Source: Clostridia bacterium
GTDB taxonomy: Bacteria > Bacillota > Clostridia > Monoglobales > Monoglobaceae
Reading direction: 5' to 3'
Assembly (NCBI GenBank): GCA_017620615.1
Contig: JAGAUW010000006.1
Location: forward strand, 93,097-157,096
Length of the DNA stretch: 64,000 nt
The notes under the pieces were generated by a model that did no database searches, was not told the origin of the DNA, and saw only the letters and a list, made by a program, of their open reading frames with translations. Below, one piece after another: positions 15,962 through 25,058 of this stretch; the stretch's first letter is position 1, and every line of letters begins with the position of its first letter. Both the position numbers and the translations under genes were made by a program.

Positions 15962-16684
15962 ATGAGAGTAATTGTATGTGAAAACTATGATGAAGTTTCA
16001 AAAAAGGCTGCTCAGATAGTTGCAAGCGAAGTAGTTCTTAACCCCAAAGCTGTTTTGGGTCTCGCTACTGGTTCTACACCTGTAGGTATGTATAAAATTC
16101 TTGCAGAAATGAACAAAAACGGCGAAATAGATTTCAGCAGTATTAAGTCATTCAATCTTGATGAATATTATCCTATGTCTGCAGATAACGACCAGAGCTA
16201 TCGTTATTTTATGAATGAAAATCTGTTTAATCATATAAATATTGATATAAAAAACACACACGTGCTTGATGGTCTTGCAGAAGATCCCGAAAAAGAATGT
16301 GCTGATTATGACAAAATGATTGAGGAAGCAGGCGGTATTGACATTCAGGTACTTGGTATCGGTCAGAATGGACACATTGCTTTCAATGAGCCTGATTCTT
16401 TCCTTTATGCAAATACTCATATCACTGATTTGACAGAGAGTACAATCAATGCTAATTCCAGATTTTTTGAAAAAATTGAGGATGTCCCCACTAAGGCGCT
16501 TACTATGGGCATTGCATCAATCCTGAAAGCAAGAAGAATAATTATTCTTGCTACAGGAGCAAGTAAAAAGGCAATAACTAAGGAACTTATAGAAGGCGAA
16601 ATTTCGACAAATAACCCTGCGTCTATGCTCAAGGTCCATAAGGATGTAATTCTTATCTGCGACAAAGAAGCATACGGCGAGTAA
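15962..16684 (+). CDS. nagB: Glucosamine-6-phosphate deaminase
   Basis: Converts glucosamine-6-phosphate to fructose-6-phosphate and ammonia. Motifs: LGLATGSTPVGMY (phosphate loop), FNLDEYYPM (catalytic Asp), GIGQNGHIAFNEP (ring-opening His) and the C-terminal LKVHKDVILICDKEA. At 240 residues it is the short Gram-positive form. ATG 15962 follows AGGAGG; the longer frame from 15902 is an AT-rich leader. It is followed after 27 bases by a ROK protein, which suggests a small amino-sugar operon. The upstream region is very AT-rich and I could not pick a single promoter. Confidence 0.95.
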   Translation: MRVIVCENYDEVSKKAAQIVASEVVLNPKAVLGLATGSTPVGMYKILAEMNKNGEIDFSSIKSFNLDEYYPMSADNDQSYRYFMNENLFNHINIDIKNTHVLDGLAEDPEKECADYDKMIEEAGGIDIQVLGIGQNGHIAFNEPDSFLYANTHITDLTESTINANSRFFEKIEDVPTKALTMGIASILKARRIIILATGASKKAITKELIEGEISTNNPASMLKVHKDVILICDKEAYGE

Positions 16685-16711
16685 ATAAACAAATACAAAG
16701 GAGAAAAGACT

Positions 16712-18079
16712 ATGATAGCAAAACTCGAACCTGAATTTATGCCAATGGCAAAAGTTATAAATGATTATAAGGCGGCTGTTTCAAAATGCGATTCACAAAA
16801 AATTGTGATTGCGGTTGAAAGAAACGGCGGACTTATTGCGACTTATTCCCTTGATGCATATAAAGAGGGAACTGGTCACGATGAGGAAAACTATGAAATT
16901 GCTGAAAGAATTATAAAAACACTTCTTTGGGCAAAGGGCGGCTTCAAAGTATATGTTGCCGGTTCAAAATATGTCTATGACCGAATTGCTGCAGATTATG
17001 CTATTAGCGGCGCGAGGGAATTTGATTTTAATTTCATGACTCGTGTGTACGAAAAGCCATTTGAAGTGGTATACATCGAAAATGCAGCAGACGCACCGAA
17101 AGAAAATGATGTTTCATCACCTGTAGGTCGTCATCTTGATGGTTGTCGCATAGGTTTTGATGCAGGCGGCAGTGACAGAAAGGTTTCTGCTGTTGTTGAC
17201 GGCAAAACTGTATATTCAGAGGAAGTTGTGTGGTTCCCAAAACTTCAGAGTGACCCCATGTATCATTATGATGGCATTTTAAGCGCTATGAAAACAGCGG
17301 CTTCTCATATGCCGAGGGTTGATGCTATCGGTGTCTCTTCTGCGGGTGTCTATATTGACAATCAGATAAAGGTTGCTTCTCTTTTTATCAAGGTTTCTGA
17401 TGAAGATTTTGAAAAGCACGTGAAAAACATGTATCTTGATGTTGCAAAAGAAATCGGTGATGTGCCGGTTGAAGTTGCGAACGATGGTGATGTTACTGCT
17501 CTTGCGGGGGCTATGAGCCTTGAAGACAACAATGTTCTGGGTGTTGCTATGGGAACATCCGAGGCAGCAGGTTATGTCGATAAAGACGGAAACATCACCG
17601 GCTGGCTCAATGAACTTGCTTTTGTTCCTGTTGATTTCAATAAGGGTGCTATGGTTGACGAATGGAGTGGCGATTATGGTTGCGGAGTTAAATATTTCTC
17701 CCAGGATGCAGTTATAAAGCTGGCTCCGAAAGCCGGAATTGAGCTTGATGAAGGTCTTTCACCGGCAGAAAAGCTTAAGGTTGTTCAGGGACTCATGGAA
17801 GCAGATGACCCTCGTGCCGCTGATATTTATGATACAATAGGTACGTATTTCGGGTATTCAATCGCTTACTATTCAATGTTCTATGACATTAAACACGTGC
17901 TCATTATGGGCAGAGTTACAAGCGGAAAGGGTGGAACAATCCTTCTCGCAAAGGCAAACGAGGTAATCAAGACTGAGTTCCCTGAACTCTTTGAAAAAGT
18001 TCAGCTTCACATTCCTGATGAAAAGGCAAGAAGAGTTGGCCAATCTGTTGCGGCTGCAAGTCTTCCCAAAATCCGTTAA
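16712..18079 (+). CDS. ROK-family protein with an extra N-terminal domain
   Basis: A 455-residue protein. The C-terminal two thirds (about 145-455) is an actin-like ROK sugar-kinase fold: IGFDAGGSDRK (phosphate 1), AIGVSSAGVY, EVANDGDVTALAGA (catalytic Asp region) and VAMGTSEAAGYV. The canonical ROK zinc motif CxCGxxGC is absent. The first 145 residues are not recognised and have no helix-turn-helix I can see, so it is probably not an NagC-type repressor. Its place after nagB suggests an amino-sugar kinase or a sensor of amino sugars. A strong terminator follows. Confidence 0.78.
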   Translation: MIAKLEPEFMPMAKVINDYKAAVSKCDSQKIVIAVERNGGLIATYSLDAYKEGTGHDEENYEIAERIIKTLLWAKGGFKVYVAGSKYVYDRIAADYAISGAREFDFNFMTRVYEKPFEVVYIENAADAPKENDVSSPVGRHLDGCRIGFDAGGSDRKVSAVVDGKTVYSEEVVWFPKLQSDPMYHYDGILSAMKTAASHMPRVDAIGVSSAGVYIDNQIKVASLFIKVSDEDFEKHVKNMYLDVAKEIGDVPVEVANDGDVTALAGAMSLEDNNVLGVAMGTSEAAGYVDKDGNITGWLNELAFVPVDFNKGAMVDEWSGDYGCGVKYFSQDAVIKLAPKAGIELDEGLSPAEKLKVVQGLMEADDPRAADIYDTIGTYFGYSIAYYSMFYDIKHVLIMGRVTSGKGGTILLAKANEVIKTEFPELFEKVQLHIPDEKARRVGQSVAAASLPKIR

Positions 18080-18087
18080 TTTATCCG

Positions 18088-18120
18088 GCGTCAAAACGAA
18101 AGTTTTGACGCTGTTTTTTT
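18088..18120 (+). terminator. Terminator after the ROK gene
   Basis: Perfect 10-bp stem GCGTCAAAAC / GTTTTGACGC with a GAAA tetraloop, followed by TGTTTTTTT. Confidence 0.94.
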
Positions 18121-18125
18121 ACACA

Positions 18126-18160
18126 AAAAAGACAACTCACATCAAATGCAAGTTGTCTTT
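18126..18160 (-). terminator. Terminator of the minus-strand tRNA-Leu
   Basis: On the minus strand AAAGACAACT and AGTTGTCTTT pair around a 13-base loop and are followed by more T residues, directly after the tRNA 3' end. Confidence 0.8.
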
Positions 18161-18164
18161 TAAA

Positions 18165-18251
18165 TGGTGCCGGTGATCGGGGTCGAACCGATACGGTATT
18201 GCTACCACAGGATTTTGAGTCCAGCGCGTCTGCCAATTCCACCACACCGGC
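18165..18251 (-). tRNA. tRNA-Leu (anticodon CAA)
   Basis: 87 bases including an encoded CCA. Acceptor GCCGGTG pairs with CACCGGC; loop CTCAAAA carries anticodon CAA; a long variable arm and T-arm ATCGG-TTCGACC-CCGAT are present. The anticodon stem CTGGA/TCCTG has one U-U mismatch (position 28-42), where the tRNA-Leu(UAA) at 27160 has a normal A-U pair. Confidence 0.95.
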
Positions 18252-18420
18252 ATATGAAGCACAGATGTTATTATAGCATATGAGAAATGGTTTTGCAAGG
18301 GTTTTTTGAAAAGATTTTCAAAATATTTTCATAGAAAGAGAGAATGGTTATTTGAAAAGGTTGGGGATTTAAAATTTATGTTTTGTGTCAATAATAATGG
18401 TTGGCATATATTGGGTTTTA

Positions 18421-18449
18421 TTGACAAAATCCAAACCTTGTGATAAAAT
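18421..18449 (+). promoter_or_regulatory. Promoter of the M50 protease-scp operon
   Basis: TTGACA (18421-18426), 17-base spacer, TAAAAT (18444-18449), about 55 bases before the M50 protease start. The preceding 170 bases after the tRNA hold nothing else I recognise. Confidence 0.82.
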
Positions 18450-18505
18450 ATTAGTGGTTAAGATTAGTTGTTTTTTCTTGTTTAATATAAAGGAGTTTTC
18501 TTGTT

Positions 18506-19195
18506 ATGATAAGCAGAATGCAAAATTGGTTTGGTAACGGATGGATAGGGATTGTTGAGCTTTTGATTACTGCACTTTGTGTTTTTTTGTCCCTTTCTGT
18601 GCATGAATTTGCTCATGGATATGCAGCATACAAAATGGGTGATAATACCGCAAAGTATATGGGACGGCTTAATTTAAGTCCTCTCAGTCACCTTGACCCA
18701 ATCGGTGCCCTTTGCCTTTTCCTGTTTGGATTTGGTTGGGCAAAGCCAGTACCTGTAAATCCAAGAAACTTCAAATCAGGTAAATTTAAGTCGGGTATGG
18801 TGTGGACATCGGTTGCAGGACCACTTGGCAATATTATATTGGCATTTTTTTCAATGCTGTTTCTTTCGGTCGTTGCAAAGTTTTATACAGGTGCAAGTGA
18901 ACTGTGGGAAAAGGTGTTTTCACTTTTGATTGTTTTGCTTTCTACTCTTGTATATATGAACATAAACCTTGCAGTTTTCAATCTTATACCTGTGCCACCC
19001 CTTGACGGCTCGAAAATTCTTAATGCGGTCTTACCATCAAGGTTGTATTTCAAAATTATGCAGTATGAACAGTATGGGTTTATTTTGCTTATCCTTTTGA
19101 TAAACACACCGTTCTTTTCAAGGCTGCTGAATTTTTTATCAAATCTTATACTAAACGGAATTCAGTTAATTATCGGTTTTTTACCCTTTCTCTAA
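18506..19195 (+). CDS. Site-2 protease family (M50) membrane metalloprotease
   Basis: A 229-residue polytopic membrane protein with the zinc motif HEFAH (VHEFAHGYAA, about residue 33) and the third-ligand motif PVPPLDGSKI about residue 158, both inside hydrophobic segments. It belongs to the small PDZ-less M50 group next to scpA/scpB in Clostridia. Likely substrates are membrane-embedded peptides; none is known here. The AAAGGAG at about 18491 fits ATG 18506. It begins a run of five genes with spacings of a few to about 28 bases. Confidence 0.92.
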   Translation: MISRMQNWFGNGWIGIVELLITALCVFLSLSVHEFAHGYAAYKMGDNTAKYMGRLNLSPLSHLDPIGALCLFLFGFGWAKPVPVNPRNFKSGKFKSGMVWTSVAGPLGNIILAFFSMLFLSVVAKFYTGASELWEKVFSLLIVLLSTLVYMNINLAVFNLIPVPPLDGSKILNAVLPSRLYFKIMQYEQYGFILLILLINTPFFSRLLNFLSNLILNGIQLIIGFLPFL

Positions 19196-19217
19196 AATAA
19201 ACGAACAGGAGCAAGAT

Positions 19218-19979
19218 ATGGAACAGCTTTCATTCAAGCTTGGTGCATTTGAGGGTCCTCTTGACCTTCTTTTGATGCTTATAAAAAAGAATAAAGTCAG
19301 CATTTATGATATTCCCATTGCCACTATACTTGACCAGTATCTTGAGGTTATGAAGTCCATGGAGGAAATGGACCTTGAGGTTTCCAGCGAGTTTTTGGTG
19401 CTTGCGGCAACGCTTCTTCAAATAAAATCAAAAATGCTGCTTCCCAAGGAAGATGATGGCGAGGAAGAGGAAGACCCAAGAACAGAGCTTGTCAGACGTC
19501 TTCTTGAATATCAGCAAATCAAAGACAGCATAGAGTTTTTCAGGGAACACGAAAACTCCGATGTTGGTACATATTTCAAATTGCCTGACGTGATTGAAAG
19601 ACCACCGGCAGAAATGAATTATTCAAAAATGACACTTGAAAACCTTATGGAAGCGTACAGAATTTCGTGTGTGAAGCTCGAAAGAAAGCTTCCGCCTCCA
19701 AAACGGTCGTTTTCGGGAATTGTGGGACACGAAAAGGTGTCAATCAAGGACAAGGTAAGAAACATATGGAGTCGCATTGTGAATAAGGGAAAAATTATGT
19801 TTGGCGAGATATTTAAAGGCATCAAGTCAAAGCCCGAGGCGGTTGCATCATTCTTGGCACTTCTTGAGATGATAAAGCTTAATAAGATAATTGTTGAGGA
19901 TACAGATAAAAAAGGCGAATATTCCGTTACAAAAATCACGGATGATGACAACTTTAACTTTGAAGATTTGGAGGAATGA
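19218..19979 (+). CDS. scpA: Segregation and condensation protein A (kleisin)
   Basis: A 253-residue kleisin subunit that links SMC heads and ScpB for chromosome segregation. The N-terminal motif FEGPLDLLLMLIKKNKVSI and the helical segment FLVLAATLLQIKSKMLLP are diagnostic, the middle acidic stretch is a flexible linker and the C-terminal winged helix ends in ITDDDNFNFEDLEE. ScpB follows after 28 bases. Confidence 0.96.
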   Translation: MEQLSFKLGAFEGPLDLLLMLIKKNKVSIYDIPIATILDQYLEVMKSMEEMDLEVSSEFLVLAATLLQIKSKMLLPKEDDGEEEEDPRTELVRRLLEYQQIKDSIEFFREHENSDVGTYFKLPDVIERPPAEMNYSKMTLENLMEAYRISCVKLERKLPPPKRSFSGIVGHEKVSIKDKVRNIWSRIVNKGKIMFGEIFKGIKSKPEAVASFLALLEMIKLNKIIVEDTDKKGEYSVTKITDDDNFNFEDLEE

Positions 19980-20007
19980 TTGAAAAAATCGTTCCTGTGG
20001 GGGAAAT

Positions 20008-20640
20008 ATGGAACTTAAACAAGCAGAAGCAATAATCGAAAGCGTTCTTTTTGCTGCCGGCGAACCGGTGGATGTGGAAAAGCTTTCTGATATACTTGAT
20101 ATTGATACAAAAAGCACAAGGGCTATTGTTACGGCCCTTGCGGATAAGTATGACAGAGAAATGAGAGGACTTCGCATAATCCGTCTTGAAGACTCATATC
20201 AGATGTGCACAAGACGTGAATACAGTGATTACATATCAAAGTTGGTTGAGCCAAGACGAAGCCTCAGCCTTTCAAATGCTGCTATGGAGGTTTTGGCTAT
20301 TGTGGCATACAAACAGCCGGTTACCCGTGCGGTTATTGAACAGATAAGAGGTGTGTCTTGCGATACTTTGGTCAACAAGCTTCTTGAAAAGAATTTCATT
20401 GAAGAGGTAGGAAGACTTGACACTCCGGGAAGACCCATGCTTTTTGGAACTACTGATGAATTCTTGCGTTGCTTTGGTATTGAGAGCGTTATGGAGCTTC
20501 CGGAATTTGATGAAAGAAGTCAGGACCCTCTTACTCGTGATGAGGGTATTGATTTTTCGCAAAATGGTGAAACTGATGAAAGTGCCGCAGTAATAACTGA
20601 AGAAGGTCAGGAAAACAAACTCGCGGAAGAATTGGTTTAG
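20008..20640 (+). CDS. scpB: Segregation and condensation protein B
   Basis: A 210-residue partner of ScpA with two winged-helix domains. Typical motifs are EAIIESVLFAAGEPV at the N-terminus, AMEVLAIVAYKQPVTRAVIEQIRGV in the middle and GRPMLFGTTDEFLRCFG before an acidic tail. GGGG at about 20000 precedes ATG 20008. Confidence 0.96.
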   Translation: MELKQAEAIIESVLFAAGEPVDVEKLSDILDIDTKSTRAIVTALADKYDREMRGLRIIRLEDSYQMCTRREYSDYISKLVEPRRSLSLSNAAMEVLAIVAYKQPVTRAVIEQIRGVSCDTLVNKLLEKNFIEEVGRLDTPGRPMLFGTTDEFLRCFGIESVMELPEFDERSQDPLTRDEGIDFSQNGETDESAAVITEEGQENKLAEELV

Positions 20641-20643
20641 TCG

Positions 20644-21249
20644 GTGATTAAAATGATTTGGTTTTTGATTGCTTTATGTGTGATTTTTGCCATTGTATTT
20701 TTTCTGTTATTTCACAAACTTAGTATATTTGTGGAATACAGAAACAAAAAAATAAAGTTGATTTTTAAAACATCGCTTTTTCGGTATACCCTTGATGATG
20801 AAAGACTTAAAAGATTTTCAAAAAAGGACAAAAATGCGGAAATAGCTGACGGGAAAAGCGAAGAAGAGAAATTTTTTGGGAAAGTGCAAAAAATAAAGGG
20901 AAAATACACTGAGGCAAAGGAAATAATAGACGCTGTGCTTGATTGTGCAGGGGATAGGGTTGAATTTTCTGATATTTTTATAAGGTCAAAATTTGGCACG
21001 GGAGATGCCGCCAGTACGGGTATATTGTATGGGGCAATTTGGACACTTATCGGGAACGTGTATGCTTTTTTGTGTAGATTTTTCAACATAAAATTTCCCG
21101 AGGTTGAGCTTGTTACAAATTTCAACGAAAAGGCCTTTGAAATTGAGGCAGAGGGAATAATAAAAATCCGTATTGTGCATATTATTACTGCAGCGATGTG
21201 CGGTTTTAAAGTATATTCAAAACATAAAAAACAAAAAGGAGCGATTTGA
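20644..21249 (+). CDS. DUF2953 domain protein (sporulation-associated)
   Basis: A 201-residue protein with one N-terminal membrane anchor (IWFLIALCVIFAIVFFLLF) and a DUF2953 region (RSKFGTGDAASTGILYGAIWTLIG, VELVTNFNEKAFEIEAEG). Proteins of this family are regularly found between scpB and ytfJ in spore formers; the function is not known. The start may be GTG 20644 or ATG 20653; the ribosome site is poor, which fits coupling to scpB four bases upstream. Confidence 0.85.
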   Translation: MIKMIWFLIALCVIFAIVFFLLFHKLSIFVEYRNKKIKLIFKTSLFRYTLDDERLKRFSKKDKNAEIADGKSEEEKFFGKVQKIKGKYTEAKEIIDAVLDCAGDRVEFSDIFIRSKFGTGDAASTGILYGAIWTLIGNVYAFLCRFFNIKFPEVELVTNFNEKAFEIEAEGIIKIRIVHIITAAMCGFKVYSKHKKQKGAI

Positions 21250-21251
21250 AA

Positions 21252-21719
21252 ATGGCAGAACAACATCCAATTCAGGGACTTATGTATACAGCAATGCAGA
21301 GTATAAGGGATATGATTGATGTAAATACAATCGTGGGTGACCCCGTGGAAACTCCGGACGGAACAATTATTATCCCAATTTCAAAGGTGGGATTGGGCTT
21401 TGGTGTAGGCGGCTCAGACCATTCGGCCGGCAAAACTCCGCCGGACAAGCCCAATATGTTTGGCGGCGGTGCAGGCGGCGGCGTTTCCATTTCACCGGTT
21501 GCTTTTATGGTGGTTGGAAAGGGCCAGATAAGACTTATGCCGGTTAACCCCAACAGCACTGTTTATGACAGAATTCTTGATATGGTTCCAACGGCTATCG
21601 ACAAGCTTGTTGAGGGTGCTGATTTTATTAAAAACACCATAAAGGCAAAAAAAGATGCCAAAGAGGGAACAAGCATTTCACCAGTTGATAATGCGCTTAG
21701 CGACCTTTCGGAAGAATAA
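21252..21719 (+). CDS. ytfJ: GerW/YtfJ family sporulation protein
   Basis: A 156-residue protein of the YtfJ/GerW family, needed for normal spore germination in Bacillus. Diagnostic segments: HPIQGLMYTAMQSIRDMIDVNT, VGDPVETPDGTIIIPISKV and the Gly-rich FGGGAGGGVSISPVAFMVV. ATG 21252 is chosen over TTG 21246 because AAAAGGAG at 21234-21242 is nine bases before it. The preceding DUF2953 stop lies just upstream, so the genes are coupled. A terminator follows. Confidence 0.93.
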   Translation: MAEQHPIQGLMYTAMQSIRDMIDVNTIVGDPVETPDGTIIIPISKVGLGFGVGGSDHSAGKTPPDKPNMFGGGAGGGVSISPVAFMVVGKGQIRLMPVNPNSTVYDRILDMVPTAIDKLVEGADFIKNTIKAKKDAKEGTSISPVDNALSDLSEE

Positions 21720-21726
21720 AGACAGC

Positions 21727-21765
21727 ATACTTTTGGCGGAGGTTTTCGCCAAAAGTATTGTTTTA
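21727..21765 (+). terminator. Terminator after ytfJ
   Basis: Perfect 12-bp stem ATACTTTTGGCG / CGCCAAAAGTAT with an 8-base loop, followed by TGTTTTA. Confidence 0.9.
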
Positions 21766-21824
21766 CTTGCACATAATTTGCATCGAATGCGATGCATTAA
21801 AATGGAAAGGCTTTGTGATTTACC

Positions 21825-24446
21825 TTGAAAAAGTTACTTATAATTGACGGAAACAGCATATTAAACAGGGCATATTATGGCATCCGTATGCTGAATGCTC
21901 CTGACGGAACCCCTACCAATGCGGTGTATGGTTTTTTGAATATTTTGTTTAAAAATCTTGAGGAGGATGCTCCTGATTATCTTTGTGTTGCCTTTGACGT
22001 AAAGGAAAAGACGTTCAGACACAAAATGTATGAGGAATATAAGGCTCAGAGAAAGCCTGCTCCTGAGGATTTTTTGGTGCAGCTTCCCCTCATCAAAGAG
22101 GTGCTTGCGGCTATGAATTGCAAGTGCCTTGAACTTCCGGGGTATGAGGCTGATGATATAATTGGAACTGTTTCCAGGATTTGTGACGAAGAAGATATTG
22201 AATGTCTTATTTTGACGGGTGACAAGGATGACCTTCAGCTTGCGTCCCGCAACACAAAAATAAAGCTTGTTATCACAAGAATGGGTGCGACCACAACCAC
22301 CGTTTATGATGCAAACGGGGTGTATGACAAGTATCTTGTTACCCCCAAGGAGTTTATTGATGTCAAAGCCCTTATGGGCGATACCTCTGATAATATTCCT
22401 GGGGTAAAGGGTATAGGTGAAAAAACAGCATTTTCCCTTATTGAAAAGTATAAAAGCCTTGATAATATATACGAAAATTTTGATGAGGTTGAAGCAACCC
22501 CCTCGGTCAAAAAAAAGCTTGAAGAGGGAAAGAATACTGCATATTTAAGCCGAAAGCTTTCAGAAATTGACAGATGCGTTCCACTAAATTTTAGTCTCAG
22601 TGATTGCAAAATCCGCGAATATAACAGCGATGCTTTGGGTGAGCTTTTTGTGAGGCTGAATTTCAAATCTTTTCTTGATAAGCTGAATATAAAGCCAACA
22701 ACAAAAAATGAAAAGATGGAATTTAACGGTGTTTGCAAAGAGGCGTCATCCGAGGAAATTCTTGAGTTTGCAAAAAATGGCAAGGACATAACCTATCGCC
22801 TTTATACTAAAAACGGAACTTTGGATATTGGCGTATCCATTGACGGGAAGTCCTGCCTTTTTGCGAAAGATGTGAATGATAGCTTCCTCAAGGCATTTTT
22901 CGAAAATGATGAAATCAGAAAATCGGGGTTTGATATAAAAGAGGATATACTGTTTCTCAAAAACCGGGGCACTGAATATATAGGAAGTGCCTTTGACGTG
23001 GCGCTTGCGGCATATATTCTTGACCCCACAAGGTCAGGCTATGACATAAACGGGCTGGCACTTGAATTTTTGGGACTTACGTCAAATGCTGGATCCAATG
23101 AAGAGGACAATGGTCAGTTGTCACTTTGTTTTGATGACGAAGAAAATCTTGATGATATTGCATTTGATTTGTTTGCTCTTTATACTCTCAAAAAAATTTT
23201 TTCCGAAAAGCTACGTGAAAATGGTCAGGAAAAGCTTTATTATGAGGTTGAACTGCCACTTGCAGCGGTGCTTGCGGATATGCAGCATACGGGAATTTTA
23301 GTTGATAAGGATGCCCTTGTGGATTTTGGGGTGAAGCTCAAAGCCAGCATAAAAACCATGGAAGAAGAAATCTATGAATATGCAGGAAAGACTTTTAATA
23401 TAAACTCTCCCAAGCAGCTGGGAGAAGTTCTTTTCGAGGGGCTTGGACTTCCTCACGGCAAAAAGACAAAGACGGGATATTCCACCAATGCTGAGGTTCT
23501 AAAAAAGCTTGAGGGCACACACCCAATCATTGAGTGCGTCCTTGAATATCGGGGACTTACAAAGCTTCAGTCTACTTATGTAGATGGAATGTTGGCTGTT
23601 ATAAACAAAGAAACAGGAAGAATACATTCAAATTTCAATCAAACGGTTACCGCTACGGGAAGAATAAGCAGCACAGAACCGAATCTTCAGAATATACCAA
23701 TACGTACCGAGCGTGGTCGCGAAATGAGAAAGATGTTTGTCGCAGGAAATGATAGGGTTTTGGTGGATGCTGACTATTCTCAGATTGAGCTTCGTGTTCT
23801 TTCGCATATTGCAAATGACAAAAATATGCAGAAAGCTTTTCTTGACGGGGTGGACATTCATACCCAGACAGCCTCTCAGGTCTTTGACGTGCCTATTGAT
23901 GAGGTCACATCCCAGATGCGTTTTCGTGCCAAAGCTGTGAATTTCGGTATTGTGTATGGTATTGGTGAATTTTCGCTTTCTCAGGACCTCAAAATTTCTA
24001 TAAAAGAAGCAAAGCAATATATATCGGATTACCTTTCGGCATATCCCGGGGTTGCGGCTTATATGAAAGATACTGTAGAAGAGGGTCGCGCCAAAGGCTT
24101 TGTTTCAACATTACTTGGCAGAAGAAGGTATCTTCCTGAGCTTCGTGCGTCAAACAAGATAACTCAGAGTTTTGGTGAAAGAGTCGCCATGAATGCTCCC
24201 ATTCAGGGTACTGCTGCTGATATAATAAAAATCGCTATGGTAAACGTCTACGAACGGCTTAGGAAAGAGGGCTTTCGTTCAAAGCTTATTCTTCAGGTTC
24301 ACGATGAACTTATTGTTGAAGCATATATGGATGAAAAGGAGCAGGTCGAAAAGCTACTTACTGAGGAAATGGAAAGTGCGGTGAAGCTTTCTGTGCCTTT
24401 AAAGGTTGAGGGCAACAGCGGAAAGACATGGTACGACACAAAATAA
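21825..24446 (+). CDS. polA: DNA polymerase I
   Basis: An 873-residue repair and Okazaki-fragment polymerase. Residues 1 to about 290 form the 5'-3' exonuclease (LIIDGNSILNRAYYG, GYEADDIIGT, TGDKDDLQL, GDTSDNIPGVKGIGEKTA). The middle 300-470 has the 3'-5' exonuclease fold but I cannot find the metal-binding DxE pair, so proofreading is probably lost, as in many Firmicutes. The polymerase domain has motif A (DADYSQIELRV), motif B (RFRAKAVNFGIVYG) and motif C (QVHDELIVEA). The start is TTG 21825, with AAAGG 14 bases upstream; no ATG gives the required N-terminus. coaE follows. Confidence 0.96.
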   Translation: MKKLLIIDGNSILNRAYYGIRMLNAPDGTPTNAVYGFLNILFKNLEEDAPDYLCVAFDVKEKTFRHKMYEEYKAQRKPAPEDFLVQLPLIKEVLAAMNCKCLELPGYEADDIIGTVSRICDEEDIECLILTGDKDDLQLASRNTKIKLVITRMGATTTTVYDANGVYDKYLVTPKEFIDVKALMGDTSDNIPGVKGIGEKTAFSLIEKYKSLDNIYENFDEVEATPSVKKKLEEGKNTAYLSRKLSEIDRCVPLNFSLSDCKIREYNSDALGELFVRLNFKSFLDKLNIKPTTKNEKMEFNGVCKEASSEEILEFAKNGKDITYRLYTKNGTLDIGVSIDGKSCLFAKDVNDSFLKAFFENDEIRKSGFDIKEDILFLKNRGTEYIGSAFDVALAAYILDPTRSGYDINGLALEFLGLTSNAGSNEEDNGQLSLCFDDEENLDDIAFDLFALYTLKKIFSEKLRENGQEKLYYEVELPLAAVLADMQHTGILVDKDALVDFGVKLKASIKTMEEEIYEYAGKTFNINSPKQLGEVLFEGLGLPHGKKTKTGYSTNAEVLKKLEGTHPIIECVLEYRGLTKLQSTYVDGMLAVINKETGRIHSNFNQTVTATGRISSTEPNLQNIPIRTERGREMRKMFVAGNDRVLVDADYSQIELRVLSHIANDKNMQKAFLDGVDIHTQTASQVFDVPIDEVTSQMRFRAKAVNFGIVYGIGEFSLSQDLKISIKEAKQYISDYLSAYPGVAAYMKDTVEEGRAKGFVSTLLGRRRYLPELRASNKITQSFGERVAMNAPIQGTAADIIKIAMVNVYERLRKEGFRSKLILQVHDELIVEAYMDEKEQVEKLLTEEMESAVKLSVPLKVEGNSGKTWYDTK

Positions 24447-24463
24447 TATCCGGATGTGATAAA

Positions 24464-25039
24464 ATGAAGATAATTGGTATTACCGGTGGGTCCGGGGCAG
24501 GAAAAACTACGGTCTGTGCAGAATTAAAAAAATGTGGCGCAGTGATTGTTGATGCTGATAAGATTTCAAAGGAAGTCACAAAAAAAGGCTCTCCCGCGCT
24601 TTGCGAAATAGAAAAAGCTTTCGGAAGACAGTATGTTCTGCCGTCAGGTGAGCTTGACAGGAAAAGCCTTGGTAAAATTGTTTTTTCTGATGACAGCAAG
24701 CTTGAAGTTCTCAACAAAATAACCCACAAGCATATTTATTTAAAAATGGAACAGGAAATAGAAAACGCGCGCAGCAGCGTGGTTGTGCTTGATGTGCCGC
24801 TGCTTTTTGGGACGGATTTCCCCTTTCAATGTGATTTGACGGTGGCTGTTGTGGCGGACAAGGAAGAACGGATAAGACGTATCGTTGCCCGTGACGGTAT
24901 AACGCGGGAAATGGCAGAAGCAAGAATCAAAAACCAGATGTCTGATGATGAATATAGGGCGTTAGCAGATATTTGCTTTGAAAATGATGGCGATATCCCA
25001 AAGATAAAGGCTTTTGCAAAGGAAATATGTGAAAAATAA
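24464..25039 (+). CDS. coaE: Dephospho-CoA kinase
   Basis: A 191-residue kinase for the last step of coenzyme A synthesis. P-loop GITGGSGAGKTTV at the N-terminus, DADKISKEV, LDVPLLFGTDF and the LID segment RIVARDGITREMAEARI. ATG 24464 gives a standard start; the frame from 24428 would overlap polA. It follows polA by 17 bases, a common order in Firmicutes. Confidence 0.95.
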   Translation: MKIIGITGGSGAGKTTVCAELKKCGAVIVDADKISKEVTKKGSPALCEIEKAFGRQYVLPSGELDRKSLGKIVFSDDSKLEVLNKITHKHIYLKMEQEIENARSSVVVLDVPLLFGTDFPFQCDLTVAVVADKEERIRRIVARDGITREMAEARIKNQMSDDEYRALADICFENDGDIPKIKAFAKEICEK

Positions 25040-25058
25040 AAATATTGGAGAAATGACA

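Noticed and set aside
21825..24446. Proofreading DNA polymerase I
   Set aside because: The middle domain lacks the DxE metal-binding motif expected of an active 3'-5' exonuclease.
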